Assembly: GCA_902793325.1 (NCBI GenBank)
Contig: CADBCY010000011.1
Location: 1-64,000, forward strand
Direction: 5' to 3'
Source of the DNA: an uncultured Eubacteriales bacterium
GTDB taxonomy: Bacteria > Bacillota > Clostridia > Christensenellales > Aristaeellaceae
Length of the DNA: 64,000 nucleotides
This document shows, in pieces, positions 32,073 to 40,902 of this stretch. Position 1 is the stretch's first letter; every line of letters begins with the position of its first letter. Under the pieces are notes generated by a model. The model was not told where the DNA came from, ran no database searches, and saw only the letters and a list, made by a program, of their open reading frames with translations. The position numbers and the translations under genes were made by a program.

Positions 32073-34534
32073 CCGGTGATTGCCAGGAGTTCCTTTTCCT
32101 CCGGCAGCGATTCGATCGGGCGGAACACCAGCTTCCCGTCCTCCTCGACGGCCTGCACGCGGTCGCCCAGGCGGATCCTGCCGGTGAGGATCTCCTCGCT
32201 CAACGCGTCCTCGACCATGCGCTGGATGGCCCTTCGCAGCGGTCGCGCGCCGTACTGGAGGTCGTAGCCCGCCTTGCTCACCAGCTTAAGCGCGCTCTCG
32301 TCGATCTCAAGCCGCACGCCGCGCTCCTCCAGGCGCGCGCACACCTGCCGCAACAGCAGCCGGGCGATCTCGTCGATCTCCGCCTGCTCCAGCGCGTGGA
32401 ACACGATGATCTCGTCCACGCGGTTCAGGAATTCGGGGCGGAAGATGGTCTTGACCTCGTCCATGATGTTGTTCTTCATGGTCTCGTAGGTGCGCTCGCC
32501 GTCCTCGCTGCCGCCGAACCCCACCGAGCGCTGCCGCTTGATGGCGTGCGCGCCCGCGTTGCTGGTCATGACGATGACGGCGTTCTTGAAGTCCACCACC
32601 CTGCCCCGGCCGTCGGTCAGCCGGCCGTCTTCCATAATTTGCAGCAGGATGTTGAACACGTCCGGGTGGGCCTTCTCCACCTCGTCCAGCAGGATGACGG
32701 AGTAGGGCTTGCGGCGCACCTTTTCGGTGAGCTGGCCGCCCTCCTCGTGCCCCACGTAGCCGGGCGGGGAACCGATCATACGGGACACGGAATGCTTCTC
32801 CATGTACTCCGACATGTCCACGCGGATCATGTTGTCCTCGTCGCCGAACAGCGCCTCCGCCAGCGCCTTGCACAGCTCCGTCTTTCCCACGCCGGTCGGG
32901 CCGAGGAAGATGAACGAGCCCACGGGCCGGTGCGGGTCTTTCAGGCCCGCCCTCGCGCGGCGAATGGCCCGCGCCACGGACTTCACCGCTTCATCCTGGC
33001 CCACCACGCGCTCGTGGAGGATGTCCGCGAGCCGGATGAGCCGGTTCGATTCGTCCTCGGTGAGCCGCGTGACCGGGATGCCCGTCCAGGCGCCCACGAT
33101 CTCGGCGACCTCATCCTCGCCCACGAACTCCACCTTGCTGTTCAGGCTGTGTTCCCACTCGCTTCTGCGCCGGGCCATCTCGTTCTGCAGGCCCTTCTTC
33201 TGGTCCCTCAGCCGCGCGGCCTTTTCGAAGTCCTCGTGGGCCACGGCCTCTTCGGTCTCCTTGTTCAGCGCGGCCAGGCGCTCCTGCTGTTCCTTCATGT
33301 CCGGCGGCGCGGTAAACGCCTTGATGCGCACCCTGGAAGCGGCCTCGTCGATGAGGTCGATGGCCTTGTCCGGCAGGAAGCGATCGGAGATATACCGGTC
33401 GGAGAGGAACACCGCGGCGGTGATGGCTTCGTCGGTAATGCGCACCTTGTGATGCGCTTCGTAGCGATCCCGGAGGCCCTTCAATATGGCGATGGATTCC
33501 TCCCGTGTGGGCTCGCCCACGTTCACCGGCTGGAAGCGGCGCTCCAGCGCGGCGTCCTTCTCGATGCGCTTCTGGTACTCGTTCAGCGTGGTCGCGCCGA
33601 TGCACTGGATCTCGCCCCTGGCGAGCGCGGGCTTCAGGATATTGGCCGCGTCGATAGAGCCCTCGGAGGCGCCCGCGCCCACGATGGTGTGCAGCTCGTC
33701 CACGAACAGCATCACGTTGCCGGCCTTCTTGATCTCGGCCAGGGCGTTCTTGAGCCGCTCCTCGAATTCACCGCGGTACTTCGCGCCGGCCAGCATGCTG
33801 GCCAGGTCCAGCGACACCACGCGCTTGCCGCGCAGGATCTCGGGGATGTTCCCCTCCGCGATCAGTTGCGCCAGCCCTTCGACGATGGCGGACTTACCCA
33901 CGCCAGGCTCGCCGATGAGCACGGGGTTATTCTTCCTGCGGCGGGACAGGATCTGCACGATGCGCTCGATCTCCCCCGCCCGGCCCACCACCGGGTCCAG
34001 CTCGCCCGCCAGCGCGGCGGCGGTCAGGTCCCGGGAGAACTGGTTGAGGATGGGCGTGTCCGTCGCCGCGCCGTCCTGGCCGGAAGCGATTTCCTCGTCG
34101 CTGCCGGAGAGGATGTGCAACAGCTCGTCCCGCGCCTTGGAGAGGTCCATGCCCATCTTGATGAGCACGTGCGCCGCCACGCCCTCACGCTCGCGCATCA
34201 GCGCCAGCAGGATGTGCTCGGTGCTCACGTAGTTCTGCTTGAGGTCGCGGGCCTCGCGCACGCTCTGCTCCAGTACCTTCTTGGTGCGGGGCGTGTAGAC
34301 CATCTGCTTGCCCTCGGTGTTTTCCTCGCCGCGGCCCAGGATCTGTATGATCTCCTCGCGCGCCTGGTCCAGCGTGATGCCCGAGAGCACGGCGGTGGCG
34401 CCGCCCGGCTCCGTCAGCACGCCCAGCAGCAGGTGCTCGGTGCCCACATAGGTCCTTCCGAGCCGCGCGGCCTCGGTCTGCGCCGCGAGCAGCGCCCGCT
34501 GGCCGCGTTCGGTGAACTTTGCATAATACGCCAT
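32054..34534 (-). CDS. clpC: ATP-dependent Clp protease ATPase ClpC
   Basis: ClpC unfolds substrates, including those arginine-phosphorylated by McsB, for ClpP. The 826-residue product has two N-terminal repeats (FTERGQRALLAAQTEA, then YVSTEHILLALMRE), AAA domain D1 with GEPGVGKS, a mid-domain with a UVR-like helix pair (near 415-450), and AAA domain D2 with GPTGVGKT. It is the last gene of the ctsR operon, regulated by the CtsR box at 36713. No ClpP gene is in the window. It converges on the PBP gene with overlapping 3' ends. Confidence 0.97.
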   Translation of the reverse strand: MAYYAKFTERGQRALLAAQTEAARLGRTYVGTEHLLLGVLTEPGGATAVLSGITLDQAREEIIQILGRGEENTEGKQMVYTPRTKKVLEQSVREARDLKQNYVSTEHILLALMREREGVAAHVLIKMGMDLSKARDELLHILSGSDEEIASGQDGAATDTPILNQFSRDLTAAALAGELDPVVGRAGEIERIVQILSRRRKNNPVLIGEPGVGKSAIVEGLAQLIAEGNIPEILRGKRVVSLDLASMLAGAKYRGEFEERLKNALAEIKKAGNVMLFVDELHTIVGAGASEGSIDAANILKPALARGEIQCIGATTLNEYQKRIEKDAALERRFQPVNVGEPTREESIAILKGLRDRYEAHHKVRITDEAITAAVFLSDRYISDRFLPDKAIDLIDEAASRVRIKAFTAPPDMKEQQERLAALNKETEEAVAHEDFEKAARLRDQKKGLQNEMARRRSEWEHSLNSKVEFVGEDEVAEIVGAWTGIPVTRLTEDESNRLIRLADILHERVVGQDEAVKSVARAIRRARAGLKDPHRPVGSFIFLGPTGVGKTELCKALAEALFGDEDNMIRVDMSEYMEKHSVSRMIGSPPGYVGHEEGGQLTEKVRRKPYSVILLDEVEKAHPDVFNILLQIMEDGRLTDGRGRVVDFKNAVIVMTSNAGAHAIKRQRSVGFGGSEDGERTYETMKNNIMDEVKTIFRPEFLNRVDEIIVFHALEQAEIDEIARLLLRQVCARLEERGVRLEIDESALKLVSKAGYDLQYGARPLRRAIQRMVEDALSEEILTGRIRLGDRVQAVEEDGKLVFRPIESLPEEKELLAITGQSNND

Positions 34535-34575
34535 TGATTTCCTCCGAATACAGGGGTGTTTTCAAACGGAATCGC

Positions 34576-35601
34576 TTAATCGGACACCAGCCCGGGAAGC
34601 TCCTCCCGCAGCAGCTTTGCCCGCAGGATCTCGGACTCGCGGGGGCTGATCAGCTTGCCCGCGCGCACGCCCAGCGAACCGGGCTGCAAGTCCATCATCA
34701 TCATATCCAGGCCCGGCAGCGGCGCGTGCAGGTAGCCCATGCTGGCCGCGTAGCGGATGTCCGAGTAGCGGCGCATGAACTCCCGGCCGGTCATCAGGCG
34801 GGCACAGATTAATTCTCCCCAGGAGCGCATCAGGCTATCCTGCAGCTGCAGCATGTCCTTTTTCTCCGCCGCTTCGCGCATGGAGCGCTCGTGCTCCACG
34901 ATCTGCCGCGTGGCCGCGGACATGGCCCGTATCACGTCTTCCTCGCTCCTGCCGAGCGTCGCCTGGTTGGAAAGCTGGTAGAGATTCCCGCGCGCTTCGC
35001 TGCCCTCGCCGTAGAGCCCGCGGATCGCCAGGCCGAGCTTGGCGACGGTCTGCATGATGACGCCCGTCTGCCCCGCCGCCGTGATGGCCGGCAGGTGCAG
35101 TATGACGCTCGAGCGCATGCCCGTCCCGGTGTTGGCAGGGCTGGCAGTGAGGAAACCCCACTGAGCGTCGAACGCAAACGGATACCGGGATTCCAGCGCC
35201 TCGTCCAGCTTCAGCGCCATCTCTGCGGAGCGCTCGAGCTGCAGCCCCGGCAGCAGGCCCTGCACGCGCACGTGATCCTCCTCGTTCAGCATGACGGTGA
35301 TCGTGCCCGCCGAGGAGACCATCGCCGCCGCGCGGTTCACGAACTTCAGAAGGTCGTAGCTGATCAGGTGGTGCTCCACCAGGCGGGTGCGCGCGTCCTC
35401 CTCCAGCTCGCCCATGCGCAGCAGTGTAAACGCCGCGCCGTGCTCGGTGTTGAACACCACGTCCGCGGTGCGCTCGATGACTTCCTCCGCGTATTCCGCC
35501 GTCAGCTTGGGCGAAAACGGCAGATCCTCATAGTTTCGGGAGAGGCGCACCCGGCTGGAGATGACGACGTCCTGCTCGGGCGCCATGACGAATTCACGCA
35601 T
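34576..35601 (-). CDS. mcsB: Protein-arginine kinase McsB
   Basis: McsB phosphorylates arginines on proteins, marking them for ClpC-ClpP, and inactivates CtsR under stress. The 341-residue product has the phosphagen-kinase catalytic domain: SSRVRLSRN near the N-terminus, the NEEDHVR segment, NTGTGMRSSVILHLPAI, and the LYGEGSEA loop. The ATG at 35601 overlaps the mcsA stop and follows GGAGGAGG. McsB needs McsA as activator, encoded just upstream. Confidence 0.96.
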   Translation of the reverse strand: MREFVMAPEQDVVISSRVRLSRNYEDLPFSPKLTAEYAEEVIERTADVVFNTEHGAAFTLLRMGELEEDARTRLVEHHLISYDLLKFVNRAAAMVSSAGTITVMLNEEDHVRVQGLLPGLQLERSAEMALKLDEALESRYPFAFDAQWGFLTASPANTGTGMRSSVILHLPAITAAGQTGVIMQTVAKLGLAIRGLYGEGSEARGNLYQLSNQATLGRSEEDVIRAMSAATRQIVEHERSMREAAEKKDMLQLQDSLMRSWGELICARLMTGREFMRRYSDIRYAASMGYLHAPLPGLDMMMMDLQPGSLGVRAGKLISPRESEILRAKLLREELPGLVSD

Positions 35602-36178
35602 GGTCGTTCTCCTCCTCCCCATCCTCCAGGCGGTCGTGCGGGCGCACGCGGATCTCGGATTCGCGGCGCTCCAGCTGCGCGGTCAGCGCCCGGATGGCGT
35701 CGCGGTAGCGCGCGGCCTGCTCGTATTCCTCGTCCTCCACGGCCTTCTCCAGCTTCTGGCGCAACCGGTCGATGTTCATGCGGATGGACACGCCGCTGTG
35801 CACCCCGCCGGGCACCTTGCCCGCGTGCTGGGTGTTGCCGTGCACCCGCTGCAGCAGTGCGTTGAGCGGCGTGTGGAAGGCCTGGTAGCAGCGGGCGCAG
35901 CCCAGCATGCCGCCCTTCTGGAACTCCGCGTAGGTCATGCCGCACTGTTCGCAGACCGCGTTGTCCGGCTCGATCTCCGCGCGCTCCTCGGCCTCGTCCC
36001 TGTTGCTCTCCAGAAGGTTGTTCAGGATGCCGGCGAGGTTGGAAAAATCGAGGCCGGGGATCTGCTTCTGGTGGCGCGACATGCACACCGGGCAAAGGTT
36101 CTGCTCCACGCGGTCCCCGTTGATGATCGTCATAAGATGAAACTTGGCGGGACGAATGCCGCAATCCTCACACATCAT
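35594..36178 (-). CDS. mcsA: McsA, zinc-binding activator of McsB
   Basis: The 194-residue product has four C-x2-C pairs (CEDC, CPVC, CEQC, CARC) for two zinc sites and a C-terminal UVR domain (RLRQKLEKAVEDEEYEQAARYRDAI). This is the layout of McsA, the activator of the arginine kinase and modulator of CtsR. Its start overlaps the ctsR stop, and the ribosome site GGAGGAGG lies within the ctsR C-terminal coding sequence. Confidence 0.95.
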   Translation of the reverse strand: MMCEDCGIRPAKFHLMTIINGDRVEQNLCPVCMSRHQKQIPGLDFSNLAGILNNLLESNRDEAEERAEIEPDNAVCEQCGMTYAEFQKGGMLGCARCYQAFHTPLNALLQRVHGNTQHAGKVPGGVHSGVSIRMNIDRLRQKLEKAVEDEEYEQAARYRDAIRALTAQLERRESEIRVRPHDRLEDGEEENDHA

Positions 36179-36650
36179 CGCCCTTTTCCTCCTCCATGTT
36201 CTTGAATACCTGGATCAGCAGGTTGCGGAACACCGCCGCCCGCAGCACGTTCTTTGCGCTGATGGGCAGCGCGAGCGCGTTCTTCGAGGCCGCCGCCTGC
36301 AGAAGCTTGGCCTCCCTGCCGGTGATCATGTTCCGCTCGAGCAGGTTGGACGTGATGGCCATGCAGGTTTCCTCGTCGACGGAATTGCCGATGCGCTCCA
36401 GCAGCACGTCCAGAAAGCCGGAGCTGCTTGGAAGCTGCATGCGCACGATGCGCACGTATCCGCCGCCGCCGCGCCGGGATTCGATGATATAGCCGTGATC
36501 CAGGGAAAAGCGGGTGGCCAGCACGTAGTTGATCTGGGACGGCGCGCAACCGAAGTGCTGCGCGAGCTCGTTTCTGCGAAGGTCGACCTGCGTGCCGCCG
36601 CTCATCAGCTCCTTGATGAACTGCTCGATGCTGTCGCTGAGCTGCGCCAT
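36168..36650 (-). CDS. ctsR: Transcriptional repressor CtsR
   Basis: CtsR represses class III heat-shock genes (clp and its own operon). The 160-residue product has the winged helix with RRNELAQHFGCAPSQINYVL and the arginine-glycine wing RGGGGYVRIVR, followed by the C-terminal dimerisation domain. The start at 36650 is chosen for GGAAGGTGAG upstream; the frame stays open through the promoter. Its own promoter overlaps a consensus CtsR box, so the operon is autoregulated. Confidence 0.96.
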   Translation of the reverse strand: MAQLSDSIEQFIKELMSGGTQVDLRRNELAQHFGCAPSQINYVLATRFSLDHGYIIESRRGGGGYVRIVRMQLPSSSGFLDVLLERIGNSVDEETCMAITSNLLERNMITGREAKLLQAAASKNALALPISAKNVLRAAVFRNLLIQVFKNMEEEKGDDV

Positions 36651-36712
36651 AAACTCACCTTCCCTTACAAGGATACCCCGATGATCCGCCGCGCTATGTT
36701 GGTCGCGGGCCA

Positions 36713-36729
36713 TTTGACCATCTTTGACT
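36713..36729 (-). promoter_or_regulatory. CtsR operator
   Basis: The minus strand reads AGTCAAA-GAT-GGTCAAA, a full match to the CtsR direct-repeat consensus RGTCAAA-NAN-RGTCAAA. It begins directly after the -10 of the ctsR promoter, covering the start point. Confidence 0.92.
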
Positions 36730-36758
36730 ATTATAATACACGCCGCGCCAAAATGCAA
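36730..36758 (-). promoter_or_regulatory. Sigma-A promoter of the ctsR operon
   Basis: On the minus strand TTGCAT (36758-36753) and TATAAT (36735-36730) are spaced by 17 bp. The leader to the ctsR ATG is about 75 nt. Confidence 0.85.
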
Positions 36759-36796
36759 GCGTGCGGGCAGGTTTTCCGAAAATGTTTATGGCTTGT

Positions 36797-37498
36797 TCAC
36801 AAATCTCCTCCCCGCAGGTTCCCGAGGAAGGCTTCCAGCACGCGGGCGGCGTTGTCCGCGGCGAGGTCGCGGAAGCGGCCGTATTCGGCGTTGTGAACGC
36901 CGTCGACGGCGTCGGAGATGGCCCGGACGGCGGCGAAGTCCACGCCGTTGACGAGGCAGACCTGCGCGATGGCGCAACCCTCCATGTCGCAGACCTCGCC
37001 GCCGAAGGTGTCTACGATCAGGCGCTTGTCCGCCGGGCCGTCGCAGAAGCGGTCGCCGCTGGCGACGCGCACCGCTGCGGCCCGGAAGCCTTCGCGGCGC
37101 GCCGCCTCGAGCAGCGCGTCCCTCGCCCACGCCGCGCAGGGAAAATCGATGCGGTTGACGGTGGACACGTAGCCCACGGGGTCGCCCAGCGCGGAGCTGT
37201 CCACGTCGTACTGCACCAGATCCCGCGCCACGGCGATGTCGCCGATGCCCAGCCTATCCGTAAATACCCCGGCCACGCCCACGTTCACGATCAGCGACGG
37301 CGCGAAGGTCAGGATCATGGCCTCGGCGGCCAGGGCGGCGTTGACCTTGCCCACGCCGCCCTCCGCCACGACGACCTCCTGCCCGCGCAGCGTGCCGCGG
37401 TGGAAGCGTCGGCGGCTGACGGTCCGCGTCGTTGTGATCGCCATGTCTTCGATCAGCCGCGCCACCTCGACGGGCATGGCCCCGAGGACGCCGATCAC
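36797..37498 (-). CDS. mtnN: MTA/SAH nucleosidase family protein
   Basis: The enzyme hydrolyses methylthioadenosine and S-adenosylhomocysteine to adenine and the thioribose. The 233-residue product begins IGVLGAMPVEVARL with the conserved E11, has NVGVAGVF, SGDRF (family SGDQF), DMEGCAIAQVC and the catalytic Asp in RAISDAVDG. The start is GTG at 37498, overlapping the ispDF stop (GTGA). It is the last gene of the spoVT-proximal block hup-rqcP-ispDF-mtnN. The Q-to-R change in the SGDQF motif is unusual but next to, not in, the catalytic site. Confidence 0.9.
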   Translation of the reverse strand: MIGVLGAMPVEVARLIEDMAITTTRTVSRRRFHRGTLRGQEVVVAEGGVGKVNAALAAEAMILTFAPSLIVNVGVAGVFTDRLGIGDIAVARDLVQYDVDSSALGDPVGYVSTVNRIDFPCAAWARDALLEAARREGFRAAAVRVASGDRFCDGPADKRLIVDTFGGEVCDMEGCAIAQVCLVNGVDFAAVRAISDAVDGVHNAEYGRFRDLAADNAARVLEAFLGNLRGGDL

Positions 37499-38670
37499 GC
37501 CTCTTCCCCCGCCTGCCGCGCGAGCAGCGCGACGGCCTGGGCGGAGACGCCCAGCTCTTCCCCTTCGAAACCCATGCGCTCCGTGGTGGTGGCCTTCACG
37601 TTCACGCGGTCCTCCGCCACGCCAAGCGCTTCGGCGAGGTTTTTCCGCATGGCCGCCATGTACGGAAGCAGCTTCGGCCGCTGCGCCACGATGGTGACGT
37701 CCGCGTTCACGACGGCAAAGCCCGTCCCGCGCACGCGGAGCATGACCTCCTCCAGCAGGCGCATGGAAGAGATGCCCTCGTAGGCGGGGTCGCTGTCCGG
37801 GAACAGCCGCCCGATGTCGCCCAGGCCCAGCGCGCCGAGCAGCGCGTCCATCAATGCGTGCACGGCCACGTCCGCGTCGGAGTGGCCGTCCAGCCCGCGG
37901 TCGTGCGCCACTTCCACCCCGCAGAGCACCAGCTTTCTGCCCGTCGCCAGCCGGTGGGCGTCGTAGCCGTGGCCCACCCTGAAGTCGGGGAGTTCTTTTC
38001 GATCCAGCATGTCGAAATCCGCCTTTGTGGTCAGTTTGACGTTCTGCTCCGCGCCTTTGCAGGTCACGAGGCGCACGTCGCCGTAGTAGTGCTCGAACAG
38101 CATGGCGTCGTCCGTCACGGGAAGGTTTTCCCGCTCCGCGCGCTCGTGGGCGGCCAGCAGCTTTTTGAAGTCGAACGCCTGCGGCGTCTGCACGGCGCGA
38201 AGGCTGTCCCGGTCGGGCGTGCGCACCTTGCCGTCCGGGCCGATCAGCTTGATCGTATCCACCACGGGGGTGGAGATGACGCCGCTGCCATGGGCCCGCG
38301 CGGATTCCAGCGTGGCCAGCGCGACTTCCCGGGGCGTGAAGGGCCGCGCGGCGTCTTGCACCGCGACGATCTCCGCGTCCGCCGGCACCGCCCGAAGGCC
38401 GCTCAGCACCGATTCCCGCCGGCTGGCGCCGCCGTAGGCCAGCGCGCGCACCAGCGGACAGGCGCCTTCCCGCGCGCAGAGTTCGTCGTATGCCTGCGCG
38501 TCCTCCCGCGCGATGACCAGCACGATGCCGTCGAACAGCTCCATGGCGGCGAGGTTGTCCAGGCAGCGGTTCAGTATGCTCCGGCCCCGGTGGCGGTAGA
38601 ACACCTTGTTCCGCCCGAGCCCGGCCCGCGCCCCGCGCCCCGCGGCCACCACGACGCACCACGCGCTCAT
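37495..38670 (-). CDS. ispDF: Bifunctional IspD/IspF
   Basis: This fused enzyme carries out steps three and five of the MEP isoprenoid pathway. Residues 1-225 are IspD, with the nucleotide-binding VVAAGRGARAGLGRNK and VQDAARPF motifs. Residues about 235-391 are IspF, with GHGYDAHRL (metal D-x-H), GHSDADV and the C-terminal VKATTTERMGFEG. IspE, which acts between them, is not in the window. The ATG overlaps the rqcP stop. The fusion is found in several lineages, including some Clostridia. Confidence 0.95.
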   Translation of the reverse strand: MSAWCVVVAAGRGARAGLGRNKVFYRHRGRSILNRCLDNLAAMELFDGIVLVIAREDAQAYDELCAREGACPLVRALAYGGASRRESVLSGLRAVPADAEIVAVQDAARPFTPREVALATLESARAHGSGVISTPVVDTIKLIGPDGKVRTPDRDSLRAVQTPQAFDFKKLLAAHERAERENLPVTDDAMLFEHYYGDVRLVTCKGAEQNVKLTTKADFDMLDRKELPDFRVGHGYDAHRLATGRKLVLCGVEVAHDRGLDGHSDADVAVHALMDALLGALGLGDIGRLFPDSDPAYEGISSMRLLEEVMLRVRGTGFAVVNADVTIVAQRPKLLPYMAAMRKNLAEALGVAEDRVNVKATTTERMGFEGEELGVSAQAVALLARQAGEEA

Positions 38671-38966
38671 GCCCGGGCTCTGTACATGGACGAGGCGTCC
38701 TGCTTCGCCGCATGCTCCGCGATGGAGAGGATCTCGAATTCGCTGTACTTGTCGCCGAAGCGGATGCCCAGCACGTCCCCCACCTTCACGTCGGTGCCCG
38801 GCTTGGCCTCCTTGCCGTTCACGGTGACGTGCCCGGTGGAGCATGCGTCGTTGGCGACGCTGCGGCGCTTGATGATGCGGGAAATCTTCAAAAACTTGTC
38901 CAGGCGCATGCTCGTGGGCGCCTCGCGCTCCACCGGCTTCCTGGCTTCGATCACCTTTCTGCTCAT
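38667..38966 (-). CDS. rqcP: RqcP (YabO), S4-domain ribosome quality-control factor
   Basis: The 99-residue product has an S4 RNA-binding domain (MRLDKFLKISRIIKRRSVANDAC, then VTVNGKEAKPGTDVKVGD). RqcP binds stalled 50S subunits and helps RqcH add C-terminal alanine tails. Position directly after hup is as in many Firmicutes (B. subtilis yabO follows yabN). GGAGG lies six bases before the ATG. An N-terminal extension of about 19 basic residues precedes the S4 core. A terminator separates it from hup, so it may be expressed by read-through. Confidence 0.9.
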   Translation of the reverse strand: MSRKVIEARKPVEREAPTSMRLDKFLKISRIIKRRSVANDACSTGHVTVNGKEAKPGTDVKVGDVLGIRFGDKYSEFEILSIAEHAAKQDASSMYRARA

Positions 38967-38995
38967 GATAACCTCCGGATATTCCTGTATATATG

Positions 38996-39031
38996 AAAAC
39001 GACAGGGTCGCTTCCGAAGAAGCGCCCTGTC
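38996..39031 (-). terminator. Terminator between hup and rqcP
   Basis: A 13-bp stem with one bulged base (39001-39014 with 39019-39031) and a 4-nt loop is followed on the minus strand by GTTTTC. It would let most transcripts end after hup while some continue into rqcP. Confidence 0.75.
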
Positions 39032-39045
39032 CGCGTTGAGAAGGA

Positions 39046-39315
39046 TTAGAACTGGTCCTTCAGACCCTTGCCGGCCTTGAAGCCCGGGACCTTCTTGGCG
39101 GGGATCTCGATGGTCTCGTCCGTGCCAGGCTTGCGGCCAACGCGAGCGGCGCGCTCCTTGACCTCGAAAGTGCCAAAGCCCATCAGCTGGACCTTTTCGC
39201 CGGCCTTCATGGCCTCGACGACGGTGTCGGTGAAAGCGTTCAGCGCGGCCTCGGCCTGCTTCTTGTTCAGTTCGGATTTCTCAGCGATCTTGGCGATCAG
39301 GGTAGCCTTATTCAT
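39046..39315 (-). CDS. hup: HU family DNA-binding protein
   Basis: HU is the main nucleoid-compacting protein. The 89-residue product begins [22 protein letters not shown] and has the beta-arm signature [20 protein letters not shown]. The ATG at 39315 has TGGAGG upstream. It lies behind mazG, with about 120 bp between them, probably holding its own strong promoter, which I could not place confidently. A terminator follows. Confidence 0.97.
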   Translation of the reverse strand: MNKATLIAKIAEKSELNKKQAEAALNAFTDTVVEAMKAGEKVQLMGFGTFEVKERAARVGRKPGTDETIEIPAKKVPGFKAGKGLKDQF

Positions 39316-39438
39316 GAAAACACCTCCAGATAATCTAAGCGCTTGAGCACTACGAAGCATATGCCCATCGCACACAAAGCACACTGTTGTAATAATTCGT
39401 GGCGAAAACCCATATTCCTGCAAAAAAAGCCGATGAAA

Positions 39439-40833
39439 CTACAATTTTACGGAATCCCAATATATACTTCGCAAATCGCCCTCGGAAAGGTCCTTCAGGG
39501 CCGATCCGCCGCCTTGAACGCGCGCTTCCGCGGCCTGGAACCGTTCGATAAACCGGTTCACCGCCCCGTTCAGCGCGATCTCCGGGTCCACGCCGCGCAT
39601 TCGCGCCGCGTCCGCCAGGGAGAGCAGCGCCTCCCCGAGCAGCGCCTCCGCATCCGCCGGGTTCCCCTTCAGCGCGTCGAGCGCCGCGGCGCAGCGCTGC
39701 ACCGGCTCTTCCCCGTCCACGGCATGCACTCCGGCCTTCGCGCTGTTCTTCAACACCTTCACCGCGCGCAGCAGCGCGGGCAGCGCGCGGGTGACCTCCC
39801 GCAGGGTATCCGCGACGGCGCTCTGGCCGCGCTCCTCCATCTTGTTCCTCTGCCACAGGTCCAGCACCTGCTCCGCGTCGGCGGCACGGTCGGTGCCGAA
39901 CACGTGGCTGTGGCGGTGGATCATCTTGCGGCATATGGCCGTGGTCACGTCGGTGATGTCGAACTCGCCGTGCTTTCGTGCGATTTCCGCGTGGAGCGCG
40001 ATTTGCAGCAGCACGTCGCCCAGCTCCTCGTACAGGTGCTCCGGGCTGCCCTCGTCGATGGCGTCGATGGCCTCGTAGGACTCCTCCAGCAGGTAGGGCC
40101 GCAGCGACTCGTGGGTCTGCACGCGATCCCAGGGGCAGCCGTTCGGGCCGCAGAGGATGCGCATGAGCTCGTTCAGGTGCTCGAAGTCATAGCGCTCCAG
40201 GTGCAGTATGTCCCGCGCCGCGGGCACCAGCGCGCAGGTGCGGTGGTCGTATTGCCCGGCCCGGTCCAGCGCGTACAGCGGGATCCGCTCGGGCGCGGCG
40301 TCGGCGTTCAGCAGCCAGATCTCCTGCTCCTCCGGGTAGACCTCCATGAGCCTGAGCTTCACTTCCGCCGCCAGCTCGCGATTGTCCAGCTCCCGGATCA
40401 GCGCATTCCGACGCGCTTCGAAGCGGGTATCCTCCCAGTCCGAAGCCTCGGCGCAGAGCGTATCCCCCGTCGACAGCGCCAGCAGCGCGCCCTCCGAAGG
40501 CGGCCCGGCGATCACGCGGACGTCCTTCGCCCCGGCCATCAGGGCGGGCACCGTGCGGTCGCGCACGTCGGCCACGCCGTAGACCACGTCGCCCTGCCGC
40601 GCGACTTCCAGCACCGCCTCCGCCGCGGAGCGGATGTGCTCGTCGAAGTCGTCGCAGGAATCGTACAGCCCGTCCAGCGAATCGAAGTCGACGCCCTCCT
40701 TCCGAAGCCACGCCGCGCAGCCGCAGCGCTCCGTGTGCAGCACCACCCGCGCGCCGCTCTTCAGCGCCCGGGCGGCGTCCAGCGTCAGTTGCCCCTGCGT
40801 CCAGCCCGTGCCCACAATCGTTATCGCGCCCAT
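39439..40833 (-). CDS. mazG: MazG family NTP pyrophosphohydrolase fused to tetrapyrrole-methylase-like domain
   Basis: The 464-residue product matches B. subtilis YabN. Residues 1-215 are a tetrapyrrole-methylase-like domain (ITIVGTGWTQGQLT, VIAGPPSEGALL), and residues about 225-464 are MazG. The MazG acids are in EESYEAIDAIDEG and EELGDVLLQI, with FDITDV, and a second degenerate repeat follows. MazG hydrolyses non-canonical or excess NTPs. The start-proximal methylase motif GxGxGD is incomplete (GTGWTQG), so methylation is doubtful. It has its own promoter (40868-40896) between it and spoVT. Confidence 0.92.
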   Translation of the reverse strand: MGAITIVGTGWTQGQLTLDAARALKSGARVVLHTERCGCAAWLRKEGVDFDSLDGLYDSCDDFDEHIRSAAEAVLEVARQGDVVYGVADVRDRTVPALMAGAKDVRVIAGPPSEGALLALSTGDTLCAEASDWEDTRFEARRNALIRELDNRELAAEVKLRLMEVYPEEQEIWLLNADAAPERIPLYALDRAGQYDHRTCALVPAARDILHLERYDFEHLNELMRILCGPNGCPWDRVQTHESLRPYLLEESYEAIDAIDEGSPEHLYEELGDVLLQIALHAEIARKHGEFDITDVTTAICRKMIHRHSHVFGTDRAADAEQVLDLWQRNKMEERGQSAVADTLREVTRALPALLRAVKVLKNSAKAGVHAVDGEEPVQRCAAALDALKGNPADAEALLGEALLSLADAARMRGVDPEIALNGAVNRFIERFQAAEARVQGGGSALKDLSEGDLRSIYWDSVKL

Positions 40834-40867
40834 ATCCTACCTCCCGGGGAAACATTTGCCGAGAGGT

Positions 40868-40896
40868 ATTATATCACATCCGAAATCCGCTGGCAA
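40868..40896 (-). promoter_or_regulatory. Sigma-A promoter of mazG
   Basis: On the minus strand TTGCCA (40896-40891) and TATAAT (40873-40868) are 17 bp apart. This gives mazG housekeeping expression separate from the sporulation gene spoVT just upstream. Confidence 0.8.
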
Positions 40897-40902
40897 GGCG
40901 GG

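Noticed and set aside
29193..34537. Very long opposite-strand frames, for example 29193-31865 (minus) and 31469-34537 (plus)
   Set aside because: They are antisense or out-of-frame shadows of the PBP and clpC genes caused by high GC in third positions. They are rich in Arg, Ala, His, Val and Gln with no family features. Only the last 101 codons of the first are real (spoIIAA).
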